Under the pieces are notes generated by a model. That model saw only the letters and a program-made list of their open reading frames with translations. It did no database searches and was not told the origin of the DNA. 32,406 nucleotides of DNA, taken from Reyranella sp. (GTDB taxonomy: Bacteria; Pseudomonadota; Alphaproteobacteria; Reyranellales; Reyranellaceae). Below are positions 23,533-30,217 of this stretch, piece after piece. The stretch covers positions 1-32,406 of the forward strand of contig JAKFVH010000052.1 of the NCBI GenBank assembly GCA_021732285.1. Reading direction: 5' to 3'. A program made the translations under genes and the position numbers. Within the stretch, counting starts at the first letter, position 1. Each line of letters begins with the position of its first letter.

Positions 23533-24492
23533 ATGCAATACCGTCTCGCCCCCTTGTTTTGCCGGCCGTGGGCCCTGAACGGCATCACGCCACGGCTGAT
23601 CGAAAGCCACTACGAGACCAACTACGGCGGCGCGGTGCGCCAGCTCAACCTGCTCACCGAGGAGCTGGAAGCGCTCGATCCGTCGACCGTACCGGCTGAA
23701 AGCGTGAGCCGCCTGAAGCGCGACCAGTCGGCCGCGCTCAACTCGACGCTGCTGCACGAGCTCTACTTCGCGAGCCTGGGCGGCGACGGGCGTGCCGTGC
23801 CGGAGGCCATGGCCGCCGCGCTGACGCGCGACTTCGGCTCGGTCGATCGCTGGCGGCGCGAGTTCATGGCGCTCGCCGAGGCGCTTGCCGGCGGCTCGGG
23901 CTGGGTGCTGTTGACGTGGGTGCCGCGCGACGGCCGGCTGATCAACCAGAGTGCGGTCGACCACGGCCAGAGCATCGCCGGCGGCATCCCGATCCTGGCG
24001 CTCGACATGTACGAGCATGCCTACCACATCGACTTCGGCAGCAACGCCAAGGCCTATGTTGCGGCCTTCATGCGCAACATCGCCTGGAGCGAGGTGCAGG
24101 GCCGCTACGAGGACGCAGTCAAGGTGGCGCCTCCCAGGCCGCTCGAGCAGAAGGAGTTCGCCGACGTGCCGGCAATCAGCGTCGAGGACGTGCAGGCCAT
24201 GATCGACAACGGCACGCCGGTGCAGATCATCGATGCGCGGCCGCGGCATTATACGACGCGTTCGCACGAGATCATGGAAGGCGCGGTGTGGCGCGATCCC
24301 GAGCGGCTCGACGAATGGATTGGCGAGATTTCCAAGCAGCAGCCGGTCGTCACCTACTGCGTCTATGGCTTCCATATCGGCTGCCAGACGGCGATCGCGC
24401 TGCGCAAGGCGGGCTACGACGCGCGCTACATGGCGGGCGGCCACTATGCCTGGAAGGCGGCGGGCGGGAAGGTGCGGTTGTTGGAGGAATGA
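23533..24492 (+). CDS. SOD-rhodanese fusion protein 2
   Basis: A 319-residue paralogue of the fusion at 18805. The SOD part has ligands His26, His75, Asp158 and His162 (ALDMYEHAY), and again Asn30, Ala34 and Tyr in DMYEH. The rhodanese part (about 210-312) has VQIIDARPRHY, the active loop YCVYGFHIGC with Cys276 plus an extra Cys284, and MAGGHYAWKAAGG. The extra cysteine could form a disulfide or polysulfide with Cys276; protein 1 lacks it. Sequence drift from protein 1 is considerable, so the duplication is not recent. GGAG lies 6 bases before the ATG. The stop overlaps the MFS gene (ATGA). It is probably cytoplasmic because no signal is seen. Confidence 0.9.
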   Translation: MQYRLAPLFCRPWALNGITPRLIESHYETNYGGAVRQLNLLTEELEALDPSTVPAESVSRLKRDQSAALNSTLLHELYFASLGGDGRAVPEAMAAALTRDFGSVDRWRREFMALAEALAGGSGWVLLTWVPRDGRLINQSAVDHGQSIAGGIPILALDMYEHAYHIDFGSNAKAYVAAFMRNIAWSEVQGRYEDAVKVAPPRPLEQKEFADVPAISVEDVQAMIDNGTPVQIIDARPRHYTTRSHEIMEGAVWRDPERLDEWIGEISKQQPVVTYCVYGFHIGCQTAIALRKAGYDARYMAGGHYAWKAAGGKVRLLEE

Positions 24493-25754
24493 CGAGCGGA
24501 AGCGTTCGTCTGCCTGGTAGCTTGATGCGGCTCTTTCCTCCGACGGCGGATGCCAATGCCAGGCGACTGGTCCTGGCGCGCGGCCTGCGGGCGCTGGCCG
24601 ACGGCTATGTCAGCATCCTGTTGCCGGCCTATCTGCTGGCGCTCGGCCTCGATTCCTTCGAGGTCGGCGTGCTGGCCACCGCGACGCTCATGGGGTCCGC
24701 GAGCCTCACTTTGTGCGTCGGCCTGGTCACCAGCCGGTTCGGCCATCGTGGTCCGTTGCTGGCCGCCGCCGGCTTGATGATCGCGACCGGATGCGCCTTC
24801 GCCGGCGTGCAGGGCTTCTGGCCGCTGCTGCTGGTGGCCTTCGCCGGCACGCTCAACCCGTCGAGCGGCGATGTCAGCGTCTTCCTGCCGCTCGAGCAGT
24901 CGCTGCTTGCCCAGTCGGTGGCCGACCGCGACCGTACGGCGCTCTATGTCCGCTACAGTCTCGCGGGATCGCTGATGGGTGCGGCCGGCACGCTGCTCGC
25001 GGTGTTGCCCGGCATCGCCGTGGAATGGTGGGACGTGCCGCCGCTTCGCGCCATGCAGGTCATGTTCCTGCTCTATGCCGTCATCGGCCTGGCGAGCGGC
25101 CTGATCTACCGTCGGATCGACGACCCTCGGCCCACCCATGACGGCGAGCGCGTCGCACCCCTTGGCCCCTCGCGCGGGATCGTCTACCGGCTGGCGGCGC
25201 TGTTCAGCATCGACGCCTTCTCCGGCGGCCTGATCGTGCAATCGATGCTGGCACTGTGGCTCTTCCAGACATTCGGCATGTCGGTGACGACGGCGGCCAA
25301 CCTGTTCTTCTGGACCAACGTGCTGTCGGCGGTCTCGATGTTCGCCGCCGTGCCGCTGGCCAACCGCATCGGCCTGGTGCGCACCATGGTCTTCACGCAT
25401 CTGCCGTCAAGCCTGTGCCTGGTGGCGATTCCCTTCGTCTCCAGCCTGCCGGTCGTCATCGCGCTTCTGCTGCTGCGCAGCCTGCTGTCGCAGATGGATG
25501 TGCCGACGCGCAATTCCTATGTCATGGCGGTGGTGACGCCCAGCGAGCGGCCGGCGGCCGCGAGCGTCACTTCGGTGCCGCGTAGCCTGGCGTCGGCCGT
25601 CGGCCCGATGATCGCAGGCTATCTCTTCCTGCTGTCGGGTTTCGCATGGCCGTTGCTGATCGGCGGCATCCTGAAATCAAGCTACGACCTGGCGCTGCTG
25701 GCAATGTTCAGCCATGTCCGGCCACCAGAAGAGCGTCAGGAGGTCCGGTCGTAG
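24489..25754 (+). CDS. MFS transporter
   Basis: A 421-residue inner-membrane protein with about 12 hydrophobic segments. It has a typical major facilitator first half (LALGLDSFEVGVLATATLMG and TSRFGHRGPLLAAAGL) and a charged central loop (YRRIDDPRPTHDGERV). In the second half, RSLLSQMDVPTRNSYVMAVV and TPSERPAAASVTSVPRSLAS resemble multidrug/arabinose-type MFS exporters. The substrate is unknown. The start is the ATG at 24489, overlapping the SOD-rhodanese stop (ATGA). An ATG at 24525 is an alternative. It is the last gene of the rightward operon and overlaps the convergent small exported-protein gene by 19 bases. Confidence 0.88.
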   Translation: MTSGSVRLPGSLMRLFPPTADANARRLVLARGLRALADGYVSILLPAYLLALGLDSFEVGVLATATLMGSASLTLCVGLVTSRFGHRGPLLAAAGLMIATGCAFAGVQGFWPLLLVAFAGTLNPSSGDVSVFLPLEQSLLAQSVADRDRTALYVRYSLAGSLMGAAGTLLAVLPGIAVEWWDVPPLRAMQVMFLLYAVIGLASGLIYRRIDDPRPTHDGERVAPLGPSRGIVYRLAALFSIDAFSGGLIVQSMLALWLFQTFGMSVTTAANLFFWTNVLSAVSMFAAVPLANRIGLVRTMVFTHLPSSLCLVAIPFVSSLPVVIALLLLRSLLSQMDVPTRNSYVMAVVTPSERPAAASVTSVPRSLASAVGPMIAGYLFLLSGFAWPLLIGGILKSSYDLALLAMFSHVRPPEERQEVRS

Positions 25755-26020
25755 CACTCGAACGACGCCACCTTCGAGGTCTCTCGTTTGGTTCGATACT
25801 GCACCATGCCCTTGAACTGGGCGGCGCCACCGTGGGTGCGGCAATAGTCTTCGGCCAGGGGACGCCCCTCCGCCTCGTTCCTGGCGTGGGTGACCACGAC
25901 CGACGTGCCGTCGCCCTTGACCTCCTGAAGATTCGACGTCCGGTAGGGGCTTTCGGCGCACGCGCCAGCCGCCAGCACGGCGAGCAGGCCTGCAATGACA
26001 CAAGGGGAGGGCCGTAGCAT
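25736..26020 (-). CDS. Small exported protein, possible lipoprotein
   Basis: A 94-residue protein with a leader MLRPSPCVIAGLLAVLAAGA and then Cys-Ala-Glu. It may be lipid-modified at that Cys, or cut after the Ala that follows it. The mature part (SPYRTSNLQEVKGDGTSVVV followed by THARNEAEG) continues to EDYCRTHGG and FECYDRTS; two Cys could pair. It resembles small conserved alphaproteobacterial proteins of unknown function. The start is the ATG at 26020; an ATG at 26047 would lengthen the leader by nine residues. It is divergent from the DUF3297 gene. Confidence 0.7.
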   Translation of the reverse strand: MLRPSPCVIAGLLAVLAAGACAESPYRTSNLQEVKGDGTSVVVTHARNEAEGRPLAEDYCRTHGGAAQFKGMVQYRTKRETSKVASFECYDRTS

Positions 26021-26051
26021 CGTGGGCAAAGTTGCTCCCGCCCTCATTACG

Positions 26052-26079
26052 GTGACCTGACACGGCGCGCTGGTATACT
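26052..26079 (+). promoter_or_regulatory. Promoter giving a probably leaderless DUF3297 mRNA
   Basis: GTGACC (26052-26057), a 16-base spacer and TATACT (26074-26079) form a good -35/-10 pair. The expected start of transcription, 6-7 bases past the -10, falls at the ATG (26086). No ribosome site exists between the -10 and the ATG, so the mRNA may begin at the start codon. Confidence 0.45.
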
Positions 26080-26085
26080 GCGCAC

Positions 26086-26334
26086 ATGACCGACACATCA
26101 TCATCCCCGCTGCCCGACCGCCTTTCGACCAACCCCAAGAGCCCCTACTACGACGAGGCGCTGCTGACGCGCGGCGTGGGCATAAAGTTCGACGGCCAGG
26201 AGAAGACCAACGTCGAGGAATATTGCGTCAGCGAGGGCTGGATCCGCGTCGCCGTCGGCAAGACCGTCGACCGCAAGGGCAATCCGCTCACGATCAAGCT
26301 CTCCGGCAAGGTCGAACCGTATCTCGAGAAGTAG
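26086..26334 (+). CDS. DUF3297 family protein
   Basis: An 82-residue soluble protein that matches the DUF3297 family well: PDRLSTNPKSPYYDEALLTR, GVGIKFDGQEKTNVEEYCVS, and EGWIRVAVGKTVDRKGNPLT ending in IKLSGKVEPYLEK. The function is unknown; the family is common in proteobacteria. The ATG at 26086 has no ribosome site and lies only 6 bases after a TATACT box, which suggests a leaderless mRNA. The metal exporter gene begins 7 bases after its stop, so the two are probably co-transcribed. Confidence 0.88.
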   Translation: MTDTSSSPLPDRLSTNPKSPYYDEALLTRGVGIKFDGQEKTNVEEYCVSEGWIRVAVGKTVDRKGNPLTIKLSGKVEPYLEK

Positions 26335-26341
26335 GGTTTTC

Positions 26342-27259
26342 ATGCACAGCCACACGCTCGACGACTGGCGCCACGAGCACGTCTTCCTGGGCGCCGCGCA
26401 CGATCGCAATGAGCGGCGCACTTGGCTGGTGGTCGGCCTGACCGCCGCCATGATGGTTACCGAAATCGCCGGTGGCACGCTGTTCGGCTCGATGGCGCTG
26501 CTGGCCGACGGCTGGCACATGTCTACTCACGCTGGCGCGCTCGCCATCGCGGCCTTCGCCTATCGATTCGCCCGCCGCCATGCGCGCGACCCGCGCTTCG
26601 CCTTCGGCACCGGCAAGCTGGGTGATCTCGCGGCCTTCGCCAGCGCCGTCCTGCTGGCGCTGATCGCCCTGTTGATCGGCTACGAATCCGTGGCGCGGGT
26701 CTTCCAGCCCGTCCCCATCCACTATGCCGAGGCGACCGCCATCGCCGCGGTCGGCCTCGTGGTCAATCTTCTGAGCGCCTGGATTCTCGGTGCCGGGCAC
26801 GATCATGGGCACGACGATCATCATCACGAGCACGATCACAACCTGCACGCCGCGTTCTTCCATGTCATGGCCGATGCTCTGACATCGGTACTGGCGATCG
26901 TGGGGCTGCTGGTGGCCTGGTTCCATGGCTGGACCTGGCTCGATCCGGCAATCGGCCTGGTGGGCGCGCTGGTGATCGCCCACTGGTCATGGCGCCTGAT
27001 CCGCGATGCCGGCGCGGTGCTGCTCGATGCGGCGCCCGATACCGCGCTTGCGGCGGCGATCCGCACGCGTCTCGAACGCGGCGACGACCGCATCGCCGAC
27101 CTGCATGTCTGGCGCGTCGGTCCCGGCCACCACGCCGCCATCGTTTCGCTGGTGTCGGATTCGCCGCTGCCGGTCGACGACTATAAGATGCGCCTGGCCG
27201 ACCTTGCGCGGCTGAGCCACGTCACCGTCGAAGTCCACCGCTGCAACCACAGCCACTGA
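26342..27259 (+). CDS. dmeF: CDF family divalent metal exporter, DmeF-type
   Basis: A 305-residue inner-membrane cation diffusion facilitator with six hydrophobic segments. It exports Co2+/Ni2+ (or Zn2+/Cd2+) in exchange for protons. Metal site A is visible: ADGWHMSTHAG in TM2 (Asp56, His59, His63) and FFHVMADALTS in TM5 (His174, Asp178). Between TM4 and TM5 lies a His-rich loop (153-169, HDHGHDDHHHEHDH), typical of DmeF. The N-terminus (MHSHTLDDWRHEHVFLGAAH) also fits DmeF. The C-terminal cytoplasmic domain ends EVHRCNHSH. The start is the ATG at 26342 with a TAGGG site. It follows the DUF3297 gene by 7 bases. Confidence 0.9.
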   Translation: MHSHTLDDWRHEHVFLGAAHDRNERRTWLVVGLTAAMMVTEIAGGTLFGSMALLADGWHMSTHAGALAIAAFAYRFARRHARDPRFAFGTGKLGDLAAFASAVLLALIALLIGYESVARVFQPVPIHYAEATAIAAVGLVVNLLSAWILGAGHDHGHDDHHHEHDHNLHAAFFHVMADALTSVLAIVGLLVAWFHGWTWLDPAIGLVGALVIAHWSWRLIRDAGAVLLDAAPDTALAAAIRTRLERGDDRIADLHVWRVGPGHHAAIVSLVSDSPLPVDDYKMRLADLARLSHVTVEVHRCNHSH

Positions 27260-27265
27260 CATGCC

Positions 27266-28210
27266 ATGCCCCATCGCAGACATTTTCTCCTTGGCGCCGC
27301 TGCCCTGGTGGCCGTGCCGGCGCAGGCCCAGCCCGTGAAGATCACGCTTGGTACCGCGACGCCGGGCGGCGGCTTCCCGGTCTATGGCGCGGCCTTCGTC
27401 GACGGCGTGCGCCGCATCGATCCCGGACTGGAGATCGAGGCCGTCAACACCAAGGGCAGCACCGAGAATGTGCCGCGGCTCGAAGCCGGCACGCTCGACA
27501 TCGCTTTGGTGCAGGGCGAGGTCGTGCACGAATCGTTGACGGGCGTCGGCCGGCCGCCGGCCAACCTCAAGATCATCACGGCGATGTATCCCACCGCCGG
27601 CATGTTCGTGGTGCGGGCCGATTCGCCTTACCGCACGATCGCCGATCTCAAGGGCAAGCCGATCGCCTGGGGCGCGCAGGGGTCAGGCCTGGTGATCCTC
27701 GGCCGCTATGCCATGGATGGGCTCGGCCTCGATGCCGCCAAGGATTTCCAGCCCATCTACCTCGAGCGCGCGGGCGACGGGCCGGCGATGGTGCTCGACG
27801 GCCGGGTCGCGGCGCTGTGGGGCGGCGGCGCCGGCTGGCCGGGATTCACGACGGTGGCGAAAAGCGACAAGGGCGCGCGTTTCGTGGCGCCCGACGCCGG
27901 CGAGATCAAGCGCATCCTCGCCAAGCATTCCTTTCTGAAAGAGGTGACGCAGGCGGCCGGCAGCTTCCAGGGCCAGAACGAGCCCATCCCGTCGGTCGGC
28001 TCGTGGAGCTTCGTGCTGGCGCGGCCCGGCCTCGACGAAGCCGTGGCCTATCGCCTGGTCAAGGCGCTGCACGAGCTGGAGCGGCAGGGTGGCGCACCTC
28101 AGCAACTCGTCGACACCTCGGCGAAGAACACCGTGGCCGCGGCGCCCGCCGATCGCCTCCATCCCGGGGTTGCACGGTATTTCAGGGAAACCGGGCTTTT
28201 GCGTCCGTAA
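27266..28210 (+). CDS. TAXI family TRAP transporter solute-binding protein
   Basis: A 314-residue periplasmic binding protein of the TAXI family. The N-terminus HRRHFLLGAAALVAVPAQA is a Tat-type signal (RRHFLL). The mature part starts PVKITLGTATPGGGFPVYGA, then AVNTKGSTENVPRLEAGTLD followed by IALVQGEV, and YRTIADLKGKPIAWGAQGSG, all family-typical. TAXI proteins deliver small acids or other solutes to a fused TRAP membrane protein. No TRAP membrane gene is in this window, so the partner lies elsewhere. It starts 6 bases after dmeF, which suggests shared transcription. The ligand is unknown. Confidence 0.88.
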   Translation: MPHRRHFLLGAAALVAVPAQAQPVKITLGTATPGGGFPVYGAAFVDGVRRIDPGLEIEAVNTKGSTENVPRLEAGTLDIALVQGEVVHESLTGVGRPPANLKIITAMYPTAGMFVVRADSPYRTIADLKGKPIAWGAQGSGLVILGRYAMDGLGLDAAKDFQPIYLERAGDGPAMVLDGRVAALWGGGAGWPGFTTVAKSDKGARFVAPDAGEIKRILAKHSFLKEVTQAAGSFQGQNEPIPSVGSWSFVLARPGLDEAVAYRLVKALHELERQGGAPQQLVDTSAKNTVAAAPADRLHPGVARYFRETGLLRP

Positions 28211-28225
28211 CCTGGCTCCACTGCC

Positions 28226-28687
28226 TCAGGGTGAGGTGAGTACCTTGACCATGAGGAAGGACGACACCCCGTCGTGTTCCTCGGACTGGATCAGGCGGTA
28301 GCCCAACCGTTCGTAGAAGCCGCGCGCGGTGAGCGAGGAGGAGAGCTTCAGCTCGCCGACGCCCACCTTGCGCGCGTGCGCCTCCAGATGGGCGACCAAT
28401 TGTGCGCCGATGCCCGCCTGCTGCAGCTCGGGATCGACGAACAGCGAGCGCAGCCGGTCGCCGCCCAGCGCGATGGTGCCGACGATGCGATCGCCCTTCT
28501 GGCAGACGAACACGTCGCGCTCGGCCATGCGCTGGCCGACCTTGGCCGGGGCGAAGTTGGCCACGATCAGCTCGACGGCCTGCGGCGGATAATCCCGGCC
28601 GTTGGATTTCCGCACCGTGTGCTGCACCAGCGCGCTGATCGCGGGCACATCATCGGCGGTGGCGTCGCGGATCACGAGATCGGTCAT
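28226..28687 (-). CDS. GNAT family N-acetyltransferase
   Basis: A 153-residue GNAT acetyltransferase. It has the beginning VIRDATADDVPAISALVQHT, the acetyl-CoA loop QQAGIGAQLVAHLE after LRSLFVDPEL, and the closing SSLTARGFYERLGYRLIQSE. It transfers acetyl from acetyl-CoA to an amine or protein; the substrate is unknown. The start is the ATG at 28687. It converges with the TAXI gene (15-base gap) and is divergent from the cytochrome gene. Confidence 0.88.
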   Translation of the reverse strand: MTDLVIRDATADDVPAISALVQHTVRKSNGRDYPPQAVELIVANFAPAKVGQRMAERDVFVCQKGDRIVGTIALGGDRLRSLFVDPELQQAGIGAQLVAHLEAHARKVGVGELKLSSSLTARGFYERLGYRLIQSEEHDGVSSFLMVKVLTSP

Positions 28688-28748
28688 GATCTACCCTAGC
28701 AGGAGGCACGTAAGCCGCTCTATGGTGCGCCGCCTATTGGGGAGACTC

Positions 28749-29258
28749 ATGACGAAATCGACCATGCTCGCCGCCGTCGCCGCACTGACGGCGGCAGCAC
28801 CTTTGATGCCGGCCACTGCCGCCGATCCGGCGGCCATCGCCCGCGGCAAGTATCTCGTCGCCATTGCCGGCTGCAACGATTGCCACACGCCGGGGTACTT
28901 CCTCGGCAAGCCAGACATGGCGCGCTTCCTCGCCGGCTCGGAAGTCGGCTTCGAGATCCCCGGGCTCGGCGTCTTCCACGGGCCCAACCTGACGCCCGAC
29001 AAGGCGACCGGGCTCGGAAACTGGACGGATGCGCAGATCGTCGCGGCGATCCAGAAGGGCCAGCGGCCCGACGGCCGCATGCTCGCGCCGATCATGCCCT
29101 GGCACGCCTTCGCCAACCTCACCAAGCAGGACGTCGATGCCATGGTGGCCTATCTGCGCAGCCTGCCGCCGGTCGCCAACAAGGTGCCGGGTCCGTTCGG
29201 CCCGACCGAGACGCCGACCTCCTTCGTCATGAAGATCGTGCCGCCCGGCGGCAAATAA
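28749..29258 (+). CDS. Monohaem cytochrome c, exported
   Basis: A 169-residue periplasmic c-type cytochrome. It has a signal peptide (MTKSTMLAAVAALTAAAPLM, cut near ATAA/DPAA). The haem-binding site is CNDCH (42-46) in GKYLVAIAGCNDCHTPGYFL. A distal Met candidate lies in GRMLAPIMPWHAFANLTKQD, and DVDAMVAYLRSLPPV is the C-terminal helix typical of class I cytochromes of alcohol dehydrogenase or oxidase partners. It passes electrons in the periplasm; its redox partner is not in the window. The start is the ATG at 28749 with GGGGAG four bases upstream. An in-frame start at 28602 would read through the divergent GNAT gene and is rejected. Confidence 0.9.
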   Translation: MTKSTMLAAVAALTAAAPLMPATAADPAAIARGKYLVAIAGCNDCHTPGYFLGKPDMARFLAGSEVGFEIPGLGVFHGPNLTPDKATGLGNWTDAQIVAAIQKGQRPDGRMLAPIMPWHAFANLTKQDVDAMVAYLRSLPPVANKVPGPFGPTETPTSFVMKIVPPGGK

Positions 29259-29263
29259 ATCTG

Positions 29264-29295
29264 TCATCCCGAGCGGAGCCGAGGGGCCTCCTCTT
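29264..29295. repeat. Intergenic repeat unit related to that at 7443-7529
   Basis: CATCCCGAGCGGAGCCGAGG and the bases after it match the TCCCGAGCG.AGC.GAGGG unit seen reverse-complemented at 7498-7529. It starts right after the cytochrome stop. The rest of the gap (29296-29468) shows no clear promoter, RNA or gene. Confidence 0.5.
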
Positions 29296-29468
29296 CCGGT
29301 AGCGGCTGCCCGGCCGACGGACGCTAGGTCCGGTGTGGCGGGGAGATCACTATTGGTTGGATTCGGCTGAGCCGTCGCGGACTGCCCCGTTTACGCCATG
29401 TCGGCGCGCAACGCTTGGGGAGTGGTGTCGTTCTTGGGTTGTTGATGACACAGGAAGCGGGACGGCAG

Positions 29469-30023
29469 ATGAAGCGCGGCATTCTCGTGGCGACCCTGAT
29501 AATGACGGCGGCCGGCGTTGCCAGCGCCAATCTGCTGACGACGGCGCCTCAAGGTGTGGCCTCGCCGTGGCCTCAGCCGGCAAGCGAAGCTGTCCGGGCC
29601 GTGGCGACGACCGGCCCCGCAACGCCTGTCACCGCGCCTGCACCTGCCGCTCCAGTCGTCGCCCCTGTCGCTCCCAAGCGCGCAGCGGCACCGACCGCAC
29701 AGAAGGCTTCGGTCGAACCGCGCCAGGCGCCGGTGCCGTACCAGATGAAGCCCCGCTCGCCGGTCAACCTGCCGCCCGTCGCAGACAAGGACAAGGCGAC
29801 CGAGGCCAAGGCGTCCGGCAAGTCTGGCGAGAAACCTGAGGAAGCGTCCGCGGTCGATCCGGCCGGGGCGAACGCGGCCCGCGCCGCCATCGAGGCGGAC
29901 GGCTACAAGGGCGTGAAGGTGCTGCGCAAGGGGGCGAACGGCGTCTGGCACGCTTCGGCGCTGCGCGGCAAGACGACGGTGATGCTGAGGGTCGACGCCA
30001 GCGGCAGCGTGTCGGCCGACTAA
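29469..30023 (+). CDS. Exported Pro/Ala-rich protein with a PepSY-like C-terminus
   Basis: A 184-residue protein. The signal peptide is MKRGILVATLIMTAAGVASA, then NLL. Residues about 25-130 are a low-complexity linker rich in Pro, Ala, Val and Lys (TPVTAPAPAAPVVAPVAPKR). The last 45 residues form a small globular domain (AARAAIEADGYKGVKVLRKG, then WHASALRGKTTVMLRVDASG) similar to PepSY-type domains, which bind or inhibit proteases or act as periplasmic modules. The start is the ATG at 29469; an ATG at 29445 would add MTQEAGRQ before it. The stop TAA (30021-30023) is also the left target duplication of the MITE-like element, so the element inserted exactly behind the gene. Confidence 0.75.
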   Translation: MKRGILVATLIMTAAGVASANLLTTAPQGVASPWPQPASEAVRAVATTGPATPVTAPAPAAPVVAPVAPKRAAAPTAQKASVEPRQAPVPYQMKPRSPVNLPPVADKDKATEAKASGKSGEKPEEASAVDPAGANAARAAIEADGYKGVKVLRKGANGVWHASALRGKTTVMLRVDASGSVSAD

Positions 30024-30210
30024 GGGTCTGTGACGAAACAAACGCTTCACTTTGGCGCGGGAGCGGATCAGTCGGGGGAGCATGGAGCGAATGGCGTCGA
30101 CGTCGAGCACTCCCACAATATAAAGCGTATCTCGCCCGGCGCCTTCTCTTCCTCGATTCTTTCCCTGCGTTGTTCCGCACTATCCGATTCGTTTATTCCG
30201 TCACAGGCCC
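30024..30210. mobile_element. 187-bp MITE-like element with terminal inverted repeats
   Basis: The ends are inverted repeats: GGGTCTGTGACGAAACAAAC at 30024-30043, against the reverse complement of 30191-30210, GGGCCTGTGACGGAATAAAC. Over 25 bases, 20 match. TAA flanks both sides (30021-30023 and 30211-30213), consistent with a 3-bp target duplication as made by some IS5-family (TNA) elements. The interior has no gene. It fits a non-autonomous element between the convergent PepSY-like and autotransporter genes. No related transposase is in the window, so the family is a guess. Confidence 0.65.
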
Positions 30211-30217
30211 TAACCGG

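Noticed and set aside
23916..24488. N-terminal extension of the MFS protein
   Set aside because: The frame is open through the SOD-rhodanese gene but is Arg-rich and out of frame there. The ATGA start at 24489 fits operon coupling.
28224..28236. Hairpin CCTCA-GGG-TGAGG between the TAXI and GNAT genes
   Set aside because: The stem is only five bases and overlaps the GNAT coding end; too weak to call a terminator.
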